From Aphis gossypii (Eukaryota; Arthropoda; Insecta; Hemiptera; Aphididae), in assembly GCF_020184175.1 (NCBI RefSeq), contig NC_065533.1, positions 46,228,351 through 46,292,350 of the forward strand: a DNA stretch of 64,000 nt, in the 5' to 3' direction. Positions 12,901-25,269 of this stretch are shown one piece after another. The position numbers and the translations under genes were made by a program. The notes beneath the pieces were generated by a model. It saw nothing but the letters and a program-made list of their open reading frames with translations. It was not told the DNA's origin and made no database searches. The stretch's first letter is position 1, and each line of letters opens with the position of its first letter.

Positions 12901-15217
12901 TAAATATAATCTTCTTTTTGGTCTATTTGATAATTTAAAAACATTATGAGAAAACTGAAAAACGTTTTCTTTGAGGGATACATGTGTGTTTAAAAAATAA
13001 ATACTTTAACAGTATACTCCAAACAAAATATGATCTCGGTATTATGATACTCACTTACTAATATATTAAATACAATAAAATATGATGCATACATACATTT
13101 ACCTAATATATACCTATATTTGTATTTATAAATCAAAAATAAATGTCGACAACTGCGTCTCGCCTACCTATTAAATATCAGCCGTATAATATATAACAAA
13201 TACCTATATATTATATGCGTCGTACATATTATAGTGTAATGTGTAGACAGTATATAAAATAGTCACAGTTCTCAAAAGGAGACGCTTGGACATTATAATA
13301 AGTTTGTATATATATCTATATATATATATTTAAACAAATAGGCCCAGAAGCCATGGAAACACCATACACACATTAAGTACAACGCCGATGGGTGCGATAA
13401 ATTTCACACGTCCAACTGCAATCGGTGAACACCGATCTGCTTCCTCGTGCACGCCTAATATGCGCTAAGGCTCGACGTACCTATATATAGGTATAATACA
13501 CTTACTATTCACGGGACGTCCGAGATATGTATATATTATATTTTTTACTTAAGTCCGTAGGGCGCATAATATCAAATCGCATATTATATGAATTTATATA
13601 TTTTTTTTTTACTCGAATACCGTTAATTTAGTTATATAGTGTAATAATTTTTGTTTTTCGTATATTTTTTTTCGCTATTTTGCGTTTATCACAGGTTTCG
13701 TGTGATGGCCGGTTAGCGCCGGCAGACTATTAAATTTGTTAGGCGTGAATGTGTAACAAGTGTTAGGTCTTTTGTTTACAATTATTATTATAATTATGAT
13801 TTGTGAAATTGGAACACATTACGCGCAGGTGGACTTATTTTCGCGCAAATTTTGACCAATTTCCCCCCATATACCTATTATAATAACACGATAAAAATGG
13901 CATTATTATTATATTATATTAAAATATTATCTATACTTGTAGTCGGACAACCGCTATGTGTACCAAGTGGCAGTATATAATATATACCTGTGTGTTTGTG
14001 TGTGTGTGTTGTAGTATAATTATTGTATTATATTACTGTTTATAATACGTTAACAGCTACAACACTGTACTCGACTACATGAATACAAAAAAATAAAATA
14101 GTTTAAAAAAATAATAACATATAGAATATAGATACAATTTATCATTATTATAATATCTCTTATATGCATAGCTATTATTCCATACACAATAAACATATTT
14201 CACAGTCACAAAGAATTTAAAACATGAGCTCTTTCTGAAAAAATAACATTAAAAACTTAAGTACTTTTCAATAGCTTTTGTTTTCATACTTGTCCTGAAC
14301 TGGCTTCTTTTGTTTTTTTATCAGTATAGATACAATAATTTTTCGAATTAATAATAGTAAACTAAATTACGATTCGATTAATTATGTTTCTTGTTTAAAA
14401 CTATCACATTGTTTTCTTATATTATACCTAAATATACGTATTATAACGTAAACAGGAAGTTGTCTGATGAAAATTACAAATATTAATAGAGGAGATGACG
14501 GTATATATCAGTCATGGTTTAAGTTAAAATAATATTTGGCTTTGATTAAAATTATGGTATTATAATACATTTAAATTAAGAAAAAAACAAACACTGCTGT
14601 AATGAATGAGTAAAAATTGAATTCAATAAATCATTGAAAATAAAAATGATTCTGAGCAAGCAAAAATTAGGTCCGTTTCTTATAGAAAATTAAAAGTAGG
14701 AACAATACATACTTCGGCACTTTTTTTACACTAATATTACAAATTCAAAAATTGACGAAATAAAATATATTAGTTTAATTAAAAATAACATTTTTAGTTA
14801 TTGTTTTGTTATAATATAAATAATTTTATATGTAGTGTCAATACATTACTATACTATCAATATATTACTATATTCTCAACTTCATTATATTATAGATATT
14901 ATTTGAAAATTTCAAATTAATAAACATTTTAAATAACTTTTAGCTATTTAAATTATTTTATAAATTTAAAACTACAAAATAATTCGGTTTTATACCCAAA
15001 CACTTAGGTATAAAAAAAATGCATTGTATACACCTAAAATTTGTTTCGATATTTTTTAAATGTTCTGAAACAAGCTTCCGAGGAACTTGTATTAAATAAT
15101 TAAATTCTTTTACTTGAAACAAACATTTTATCATAGATAAATAGAAAAAAACTAAATAACTCAAATCTCTATAAATATCACAAAAAAGTCAAACTATTTT
15201 TTTAACGATTTTTTAAA
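6911..15217. other. Long AT-rich region without a gene
   Basis: Apart from the pogo-like MITE at 7954-8163 nothing coding is visible. There is a modest CpG increase around 13370-13480 and 13690-13880 and a GTGTGT run near 13990-14012. Around 12604-12630 the text CTCAGAATCATTTTCATC resembles the outer end of family A, so an old fragment may lie there. The stretch could be intergenic or one long intron. Confidence 0.5.
7954..8163. mobile_element. Pogo/Tigger-like MITE, 210 bp
   Basis: The left end CAGTAAACTCTCGATC and the right end (reverse complement CAGAAAACTCTCGATT) form terminal inverted repeats of the CAGTA..CTCTCGATTATCC type known from pogo/Tigger elements of the Tc1/mariner superfamily. 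The expected TA target duplication is present on the left (7952-7953) but is TT on the right, so the right flank has mutated or the boundary is off by a base. There is no transposase frame, so the element is non-autonomous. Confidence 0.65.
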
Positions 15218-15400
15218 TCTATATAAAAATAAAGGTCTGTCGTCTGTCTTTTATGCATTTCTAAACCATTCAACTGATTGCGATTAAATTTGGTACAGAG
15301 ATAGATTACACCTCTGGAAAGAAGAGAGGCTAATTTAAATAAGGAGTGGTCCTATACCAGGAGATGCTCAAACAGAGATTTTGAAATTTACGATGGAAAT
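15218..15400 (+). mobile_element. Helitron-like 5' end, putative
   Basis: The stretch begins TCTATATAAAAATAAAGGTC and continues with text in the style 'aaaccattcaactgattgcgat'. This resembles the TC-starting 5' ends and conserved adjacent sequence of non-autonomous insect Helitrons. I could not find a CTRR terminus with a hairpin, so the 3' boundary is unknown and the call rests on resemblance only. Confidence 0.3.
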
Positions 15401-15837
15401 TTTTATTTATCGCTATTACAATACAAATTTCTATTTTTACCTTTTTTTCTTGTATAGATTAATGTTAAAGTATGACATGGAGTTGTATCATGAATATCTA
15501 AGTACTTTATGTAATAACCAAATTAAGGCCCGGATTTTCAATTGGTATATTAACTGCCAGTAGTTAATCATCAGATTAATTTATCTATCGTTTAAAATGC
15601 CAGTTAAATGGTGCACTGTTTATCAAATTAAATTGATGTGCCTGTTAATTAACTAGAAGTTAATCGTAAAATCAATATATCTTACGAATAGTCATACTGC
15701 AAAAAGTGTATTATCTTATTTTGCTTTTGCTATTATCAGCGATCGTGTTTTAAAAGTTCCGGTTGTTTTTACATATAATACGTTTTTAGTGCTTTAAAAG
15801 TAAATAGCTTGACTTTCAAATCTTTCTATTATATAAA

Positions 15838-16258
15838 ATGAGTAATTTAAGTAAGAGAAAACATTCTAATAACTTCAGCTTTACAGAAAAAGAACTACTA
15901 TTAAAAATTGCTCTTTCCAGGAAAACAGTGTTGGAAAATAAATCATCTAATGATTATAATGCTGTAACACGAAAAGACAAAGAAAATATTTGGAGAGAAA
16001 TTGCTGTACAGTATAACATCCAGTCACTGGGATCTGTAAAAAATAAGAATACATCATATTTTTGTACAATTGGTAATTAGTAGGCAGATATTTAATTTAT
16101 TTTATATTTATTTTATTACTCTAATAGCCAAGAAATGCAAGTTGCTTAGTACAAAAATATGAAAATACAAAATAAAAATATGAGAGGTACCAAATCTCAG
16201 CTTTTTGTGACTGGTGGTGGTCCATTTAAAAGTATGTACAGAACTTGAATCAGAACTT
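15838..16258 (+). pseudogene. zeste-like Myb/SANT DNA-binding gene, broken copy
   Basis: The 80-codon frame 15838-16080 opens with a basic tail (KRKHSNNFSF). It continues with TEKELLLKIALSRKTVLENK and KENIWREIAVQYN, which fits the zeste-type Myb/SANT-like DNA-binding domain found in many insect and transposon-associated proteins. After the frame runs out, another stretch (about 16175-16258) encodes KSQLFVTGGGPFKS, the TGGGP motif that follows this domain in such proteins. The two parts are separated by a stop and by a possible GT-AG intron (about 16071-16130), and an in-frame TAG lies at the start of the second part. I read it as a decayed transposon-associated or host-derived copy. It could also be an unusual live two-exon gene. 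Upstream, 15527-15560 (GGCCCGGATTTTCAATTGG) looks like a transposon terminus, which favours the transposon reading. Confidence 0.5.
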
Positions 16259-16374
16259 CAGCCCGATAATATTTTAGGTATAGGTTAGTTGCGGCCCGAG
16301 TAATTATCATTACCTATGTGGCTATGTAGTGTGTACCTTACCTATATAATATATATATACCTATTACCAAGGCT

Positions 16375-16860
16375 GGGCAAGTTGACGATTTTTTTTAACT
16401 CGATAAGTTAAGTTCTTTTAAAATAATAAAGCTATATAAGTTAAGTTAAAAGTTACTCATATTTTTTTCGTTAACTCGTTAAGTTAAATGTTAACTTTGA
16501 AAAAAAAGTAACTTAACTTAGCTTAAAGATAAACTTTCTAATTTGCAAAATAAAAATCCAAACACATAATAATGTTTATTAGATAGTTTTTCTTTACAAT
16601 CTACTAGGAAAATTTAAAATTATACATCAAAGTATTAACTAGCTATCAAAAAACCTACTTTTATAAAAACCTCATTCAAAAATTTGCATTATTCTTTGGA
16701 CGAAAATTAACTTAATTTAGATATTTTTGAATAAAATTAATTAATTAATTTGAAGTTAACACATTAATCTTAAAAAAATTAACTTATTAATTTAAAAGTT
16801 AATTTGAAAAAAACATAGAGTTAATCAACTTAATGTTTTAACTTAATTTTAATTTTTAAT
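16375..16860. repeat. AAGTTAA-rich repeat, probable hAT-type element body
   Basis: The segment begins GGCTGGGCAAGTTGACG and is then dominated by variants of AAGTTAA and TTAACTT on both strands until about 16855. A GGCTGGGCAAGTTAACT-type start followed by such sub-repeats is typical of some hAT non-autonomous elements. No clean right terminal repeat or target duplication was found. Confidence 0.4.
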
Positions 16861-19800
16861 ATGAATACTTTAATTTTTTTATTATTTATTTTTTTTACGT
16901 CAAATATTAATTTATTAATTCCTTTATTAAAAAGGTCACACATAAATTTTTTTAAGATTTATTCAATAATTAGAAATAATTGTTATAAACTAAAATTTAT
17001 AAGTTATGACTGGTAATATATTAATTTATAATACTTTTAATGGAACGAAGCGGGAACACGGGGACAGTATATGCAGCAATTGCTGCATTTAAACATTTTT
17101 TTAAGCATTGATTGATTTTAATCCATAATATTCTTAAGGGGACTACAATAAATTCTATCGACTTAGAAAATGTTCTCAAAGGAGTTCACTAGAGTTCAGA
17201 TGAATTATTAAAACAAAAAAGAACTATTTTATAAAACTTATGAAGCTCATTACTGAATAACTTTTACAAAATGTACTGTACAATGTAAGCAAATTTGTTG
17301 TAAAGAAGTAAAATAATTTAAAATTATATTGTTTTAATTTTAGAACATATATAACTTAAAGAATAAAATAATACATCATATTATATCCAATAAAACCCGC
17401 TCCAAACATCGGACATGTTATTATTATACTTGTATTATAAAAACAAAATATACTTTTATTAAATGCCTAAATATTTAAAACGTATATTCACATATTTTGT
17501 AATTAAAAATATTTAAATGACACCTGAATCCTGATATAGATGCTATGTATTATATATTATTTTACCCAGGTTAAATAATCTATTTGTGCCTATGATAAAT
17601 TATAATACAAATAAAAGGATAGACTGTAGTAATTATATTAAAATAAAAATTTAATTGGAAATTAGCTTGCAAGTTGCGAATGAAGTGAACATCTTTTTTT
17701 ATTTATATACTATATACCTGATCAAAAATTCCCTTTCCCTCTATCAAAATCTGAAATTAATACACTATATTTATTGAGAATAAATCATTATTATACCTTT
17801 AAATAGTATTCAATATCATCAAAGTGGAACTTCGATCGATCATAAAAAAGTATACTTATGTGACTACGTTAAACTTTATTTTAAAATTTTTGGAGAAAAT
17901 AATTTATTAGCGATCAGTTTTATATTAAATGGTTGAACTTTACTGACAAACGAAATATTGGTTATAAATAAATAAAAAAGAACATATAGTCCTCCGAGTA
18001 CAACTAGATCCAATTTTCCACCAAAAACCACTTTCTCTGTTTAAGATTGAAACTTTTTATACCACTCGTAAATGTAAGTATATTATGATATCAAAAAAAT
18101 AAATAAATAAGTAAACAAACGATGATTAATATTAAATAAAAACTATTATTATTATTAAAATTGATCGAAAAAATATAACAAAACGAAGACAACTTTCCGT
18201 TTAATAATATTGACCTATATATTATAATGGCTCGTTATTCGGTCTCTACACGAAAAATAAGTCACCTATATAATGTATACTTGAATATATATATATTATA
18301 TCGTATAATCCTCCCGCGTACATTTTTTGTGAGGCACTGTGTCGACAAGATTTTCCTCAATATTATATCCATATAATATCCAAACACCGTCGAAATATTT
18401 TAATATTTAGTTCGATGTACGATTATATACAATGTAAACACACGTCAACACCATATAATATAAGCGCCTTTATCGTTCATAATGTACCGTACGTAATAAA
18501 TCGTGTTGACGTGTCTTGTAAAACAGTCATCTCTCGAACTTACGCCTGTTTAATAATAATAGCAATGATAATAATCTGACGATAATATACGCCTCATCGA
18601 TAACAAACTTCCAACACTGCACTTGATCCGATGCCCGTCCGTACGTGTGCGTATAAAAACGATTGCTAATCCCATCCACCAAACGCTATTAGGTCAGAAT
18701 ACCGATTTTCGAATTCACGATCTGAATAATCGTATACTTAAACGTGAAATCAAATTTTATAGAGTTCCAAAATATGTGGTAACAACATCATCTAGCTGGC
18801 ATTGATGACGATGAAAAATCGACTTGGTTTCTTCTCTTAACTTTGTCATTTTTATTTAAATTCAATATATTTATTACTTAAAAATTGCATTTAATATTTC
18901 AATCGGCGTGTTCTCCAAATTATCAAAAAATATAATCGTGATAAAATTGGGGTGCATTTATATAAATATTTTAGAACAAGATTTACCAGCACAAATTATC
19001 GATTACGGTAATAACTTAATAATATTAAAAGTACTTTGTTTATATTTGCTAAAGATAACATCTTGCTTATAATTAATTTTCTTTATTATTGAACTTTAAA
19101 GTTATTCATAACTTTCAAATTAATCATAGCAAAACACACCTACATATTCGTCAAACAAAGCTCGATGATTTACTTGCATACAATGACGGTGGTGACTAAA
19201 CCATTTAAACCGTATGGTTAAAAGTTAAAAGTACATAATATAGTTGTTTATGTAATATTTTACCCGGTACCATGAAACCATGTATTATTATACGTATACC
19301 GTGTACGCACGTGATGTATAGACAAGTGTATACGGTGCACGAGCCTGTGCGTAAATAGGAGCTTAAGTATAGAGATGTTTGAACGATTTTCGAGCGGGTA
19401 TTACGGTAATGTGAAACGTCCTGAACATTATTTTAATATCGTACGATATAACATAAGTGTATACTGTAATAGGTACTGATAGTAAGTCGCATTATGTCAT
19501 GTTTTAAATAATTAAATGTGAGCAAAAATGTCAAGGTATATGCCATATTAGTATAATGCGTTTAATCAAAACAATAATTCAGTAAAAAAGTACCTACAAC
19601 TTATATTTATATACTTATAACTTATACTTACCATTACTTTTTTATGAAAGAATTCATAAATATGAAAATATTATACACATTGTCATATTTATTATATACA
19701 TTTATAACATACAAGATCTATGTTCAAAAAAACCGATTATTTTTATGCATTTTACAACTTCCAAAATGTATAGCTTTCATTTTAAATTTAAATTAATTTA

Positions 19801-20840
19801 TACGAGTATAATAGTATATTAATTAAATATTATGCCACAGTTTTCTTTATAAATTTGCAATATAGAACATTTTTAACATGCATTCTTCAGTGATGATTTT
19901 ACACTCATAAAATTCTCATTTTTTAGTGTTTCAGAGTTTAATAAAATTAATATTATTATCAAAAATAGTAGGTAACCTATATATCGTATATGCTATAATT
20001 CATATCATTATCATTGTGTATACTATACTTATCAAAATGAATTACTAAATCTTCGTATATATTACCATGTATTATAATAATTTGAAGAAGATTTTAAATA
20101 GCGCTATAGTGACACATACTGTTGATCCTTCACATTAGAAAAATATTCAACTTACAATAAAGATTTTTCGCAATACATAAAAATGCATTGTATTCTATTG
20201 GATATTATTTGAATCTATGGAAAATAAACTCAATATTCAACCTCATTCGATGGATGTAAATTCGGAACCTTAACAATCCATTACATATTAAAAATAAATA
20301 CATACATTTAGGTACCATTAAATAGGTATAGAGGAATTATATTTATCAACTTAAACACTAATATACGATATACCTAAATATTATAATAGTACATTTAAAG
20401 ACAGTAAAAAATACGATGTGTTGTTTTAAATAGATGTGCAAATGATGTGCAGAAGAAGAAAGTATATAATTTCTTCACTCGATTCAGTGTTATTGAATAT
20501 ATAGATATGCAAAAGTAAGGTTCCATCTGCAGGTCGGGTATTGTATCGAAGATAAAAAAAAAATGATCGTAATCGCATTTTCACCGAACATAAAGTACCT
20601 ATTGGCTATTATAAGTGTTTTACTACGATTGCTTATATAATATATTATATATAACTCAATAACTGTCTGGTTAAATATTCATAAATCCGTAGGACCCGAA
20701 CACGACTTATCATATAATACATTATTTTTATATGTGATCAAATTGAACAGTATGGGTAATCGGTAGATAGGTAATACCATATATACTATACGTATAATCA
20801 ATGGTAATACGCGTTATACGAATATAAAAGCTATAATATA
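16861..20840. other. AT-rich region without a gene
   Basis: No convincing frame or splice-flanked exon is visible. Slightly CpG-richer patches occur at about 18230-18680 and 19270-19400. The frame at 18623-18805 has no recognisable domain and is treated as chance. Confidence 0.5.
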
Positions 20841-22030
20841 ATTATTATTATATACACCGCCGAAGTCGACACAACACACTGGTTCGCATATTGTCTACAT
20901 AATGAGCTGACGGTGGTAATTATACATTATTCACAATTCGAAATATATTATAACGTGCAATTTTCAAAACGTTTGTACAAGTATTATACTACTTAATACT
21001 TATGTTTTATATTTTATCGCGTTCGCCGTGATGGATGTTCGCACACGCGTTTTCGTACCTCGCGCCGAAATAAATAGAGCTCACATCCTGACGAAATCGC
21101 CTCCGTGTATATTATACTTACACATATTTTCTTATTTCTTATCCTATCCCGCGCTCCACGGTTACCACGTTTCTTGCATTTAAATGCACGGGCAACGCCG
21201 TCAAAACAATGGCACGGCACGTATTACATTATAATATTATTATGAAAATGTTGTTTTTTTTTAATTGTTTTAATGGCCGGTTAACAATGGCTCAAAACGT
21301 TTAACCGTGTAAGTATATAAATACGTGTTTTTTTTTTATAACTCATCGTTCAATGCGTGTAAAGCCTCCCATGATTTTCGTATACGCAATTATATATATT
21401 ATTACTGCGGCAATTTTTTTATTTATATAACGTGTGTGCTGTTATTATACACACGTGGGTAGTATTACGATCGCGATCGTTATTATTTGTGTTTATAGGT
21501 AGGTACGGTTCGGTTATATGCAGCGGATATACACGTATATTATTATTTTGTGCTGTAGGTATATACATATTTTGTGCACGAGTGTATGACGTACCTATAT
21601 GTACTTGTAAATTAGAACGATACATAATATGTATATAATAGCGCTGACTGCCTAGCTTACCGAATAAACAATCGCCTTTTTTTTTATTCATCGACGCCCG
21701 CCACTAACCGTGCTAAATAAATTGTTATAATTTTTCTTTAGGCTCACATTATTATACTACCTACTATGTATATAGCCATTGTTCTGCGGGAGGAAGAACG
21801 AATACACGGCGCGGCGTGTGTAAACGGCGAGCGTTTAAACTCGGCCAGAGTGGAGTACAGGTGAAGAAATCCATACAGCATATTATTATAATATCACATT
21901 GTGAACGCAATAAATTACCGCGTATACACAACACCACTTGGGTACCGTATTATTATTATTATTATGATTATTTAGGTGTATATAGAGTAAAGCTGATGAA
22001 CGAGACGCACCCGAAAAGCCCATAATTATA
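20841..22030. other. CpG-richer island, possible promoter or 5' exon region
   Basis: From about 20860 to 22020 the sequence is repeatedly CG-rich (for example 21019-21080, 21140-21215, 21780-21850). It contains several frames of 60-90 codons on both strands, none with a recognisable domain. A transcription start for an unseen gene is plausible. No start codon can be defended. Confidence 0.3.
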
Positions 22031-22432
22031 TACAGATATTATTTATTTATATACACCAATGTTTTGCTTAGACAGTACAATATTTAAGACAGTTATTATA
22101 TATAAAAATAATAATAATAAATAGCCGGAAAAATTAACAGGAAAGGTGAATATGTTGTTACATATAAGTATTGTTCACTTATTGTTCAGTGAATAGTCCT
22201 GATTAACATACTGTACTGTCTGTACTAGAAATACTAACAGTACCCTAAAAAATTAACGAAATCCTATATTGCTCCACTCAAATGATATTAATTGCTTCAC
22301 GAATCATGATTTATATTCAATACAAATTCAATTCATTCCACTTATTAATTTAATTTTAATAATTATATACATGTAACTAAAATTTAAATAATTGTTAAAT
22401 CAGTGACTATATACCTATAATGTGTTATTTTA

Positions 22433-23863
22433 GATTCTGAACGAAGTGATGAATGTATTGATTTTACAATGATGTGTTTTTTTTTGTATCTGGGTACAAC
22501 ATAACTAGTCGAAATAATGCTTCAATTTTAAACTTCGGGGGTAGTTTCCGATGGCAAAGTGAATATCCTTGGTGCATTATAGAGGTCAAAAGTAAACATT
22601 TTCCAACAATTTTCAAAAAAATCGAGAAAAACAAAAAAAAAAGTGACTGAATATAACGTGAATTTTTACGTAAAACCAGTTTTCGACCGAATCGATTTTT
22701 TTATATGGTTGTAACTCAAAAACTAATCACTGTAAATATTAGAAATTTTTATCAAATGTTTATATTAGTGTTATCTATATAGAGTTAAATTTTCAAAATA
22801 TTTTTACATTTTTTGAGCTATTTATAAGCAAATGAAATTTTCAATTATTCTGGAAAAAATTTTTTGAAGTGACGATAAAAAAAATTTTGGATGTCCAAAA
22901 AAACTTGAAAATTTAATACAAGGCTCCTTATATGAGTTGTTCTTACTATAGTTGAAATAACCAAAATTTTTTATAAGCGTTTATAGTTCAAATTTTTACG
23001 AAATATGTCAAAATTACGAAAATTTGCAAGTAATTTTGTAGTTAAAAAATCATAAATTTGTTTGTGTTTATATCTAAGGTTAAAAAATTCAACACTAAGT
23101 TTTTCATAAATTTTCCTTCTATTAGCTATAGAGAAAACTCGAAACGTCATTATAGGAACAATTTTATGTGCATAGTGCATTTGAATTTTAAATTTTTTAA
23201 ATTTTTACAAAATTGCGTAACGATAACAATTTATCCTTAAACGAATTTAAATATTTATTATTATTCAAAAAGTATAAGACCATTGAGTATAGATATACTA
23301 TAGTTTAGTACTATCTATACTCAATTATAAGACGTAATACATAGGTACTTGAAAATTTCACTAGTTATTTAGATTGACATTTTCTTTACATGATTTAATT
23401 TTGAAAATATTTCGCTTATTTTAATACTATTTTTAGGCATTTGAAATATTCGTTTTTGTTAAATTTTTTTTTTTTATAAACATCGATAAAATTTTTTTGG
23501 CCGAGTCAAAATACTTGAAAATTTAATACAAAGTTTTTCATAAGTTAATCTTATAGTGGTTCAAAAATTATAAGAATACACTGGCACAGTTTTTTTTTTA
23601 TTAACATTTGAAGTTCAAATATTGATAAAAATTCGTCAAAATCATGAATATTTGCAAATTATTTTGTGGATATAATTCATACATTTTTTTGTATAAGTAG
23701 CTAAAAGTTGAAAATTTAATACAAGATTTTTCATAAGTTTAACTTACAATAATTATAAAAGAACTTAAATTTTGGTGTACTCAGGCCTATAAACATAAAC
23801 CACCTTGTTCACCAATCACTGGAAATTATATCCTAAGCTGACAAATCATCTTCGTTCAGAATC
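22433..23863. repeat. Family A dispersed repeat, near full-length (about 1.43 kb)
   Basis: The element is bounded by the inverted words GATTCTGAACGAAG (from 22433) and its reverse complement CTTCGTTCAGAATC (ending 23863). Parts of it recur in this window at 1440-1610, 48650-48900, 55726-55880, 59380-59960 and (inverted end) 63735-64000. Sequence just outside the right terminus (23864-23990) also recurs at the 63.7 kb copy, so the true element may extend to about 23990. It has no coding frame of note. The transposon class is not recognised; MITE-like or a satellite-bearing element are both possible. Confidence 0.7.
23282..23325. repeat. Small perfect hairpin
   Basis: ATTGAGTATAGATA at 23282-23295 is matched by its exact reverse complement at 23312-23325, leaving a 16-base loop. 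It lies inside family A, so it may be an internal structural feature of that repeat. Confidence 0.7.
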
Positions 23864-24519
23864 GTTTTTTGTATACAATGATACCTATCATTAGATTTAA
23901 ATTTAACACTCCTATAACATAATATAATAGTGATCCACACGCACCTAATGTACAGCAGACCGGTACCCACTTACCATTTTTTTTTTTTTGTTTTTTTTCT
24001 GAACTTAAATTGTGAATTTCATCCATCAAAGTAATAAGAATTATTATAGGCTATAGGGCAGTGCATATAGCAGTGTATTTAACTCGTAGATTTTAACAGT
24101 ATATTATTCATATTGAATTATAATATAATATATACCAATAATGTTAGGACGACAATATAAGATTATGATGAATTAATAACTGATATAATGATAATGACAG
24201 AAATATTATTATTTTAAATAAGTACCTATCGACAATAAAAATAAAGAAAATAAAAAAACAATTACGTTCTAAGATTCTTGGGAGACAGTATTTGATCGCG
24301 CATCATAATTTTCAAAACGTTATCTCATCGCATTTCGCCAGTCAAACTTATGAACTGTCAAAGTGAACACTATGTGTGTCGACGGGTAGTCGTCACCAAC
24401 GACCAGGAAAATATTTATATAATGTTGACTAGCCGACAACCGTTGGCGTTTTTTATGATTGAGTAAATTATTATAATTTTTAGCGATTTGGATTTTTCGT
24501 ACTACCTATACTGATTACG

Positions 24520-25163
24520 TACCTACTATTCCGTGCGTTGGTTAGTAAATTTGTGATGATTTATCTCGATGATATTGTAACAGGCCACGTACCTATATGA
24601 GCAACCGTGAATGGATGGTTTGAGGTAGAGCTGAAATAATAAATGGTAAAAATATTTCAAAAGGCAAAGCGGCTTTTTCACACAAACGTGAAGGAAAATC
24701 TACCGTCGTTAGACTAACCGCCGAGCGCCGTCTATGCCTAAAAGAACACGCTCGTTTTCATGAATCCCTGGTACCACACACACACTTTTGTTCAACAATG
24801 GCGACTCCTCAACAACTATCACAAATTATTCCATACCCCCCGAAAATGAATTAACGACACACCGATTGGGTCACGTCGGACACTTTTGTTGAAGTGCGCT
24901 ATTCAAACTAAGATATTAAGTTCATATTTGTCGTTTATATACATGCATACTATCAATATTTTTAATACGGTATTATGGCGATAATACAAGGTGTGTATTT
25001 GTCGTTTGGACATTTTGCTTTTTGAAATGTTTCTACCATTTATTCGTTTCAGGTCTACCTCACACCATCCATTCACGGTTGCTCATATAGGTACGTGGCC
25101 TGTTACAATATCATCGAGATAAATCAACACAAATTTACTAACCAACACACGGAATAGTAGGTA
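24520..25163. repeat. Large inverted repeat, two ~150 bp arms with ~345 bp spacer
   Basis: The left arm 24520-24669 and the right arm 25014-25163 are reverse complements with only eight or nine differences by eye. Shared landmarks are TACCTACTATTCCGTG, GATATTGTAACAGGCCACG and CAACCGTGAATGGATGG. The spacer is CpG-richer than the arms and has no frame I can call. No terminal repeat or target duplication of a known transposon is obvious at the outer edges. A transcript across it would form a long hairpin. Confidence 0.85.
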
Positions 25164-25269
25164 GGTAGGTACACTATTTGGTCGTAGCAAAAACAAAAAA
25201 AAATGTTGCTGCACACAAATACTAGCCTTAGTTATCACCCATGGATTGGAATCGAAGGTCCGTCACAGG

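Noticed and set aside
25203..25268. Possible first coding exon (22 codons from ATG to a CAG|GTACAA donor)
   Set aside because: No partner exon, no recognisable peptide, and it is adjacent to a large inverted repeat. Chance is a sufficient explanation.
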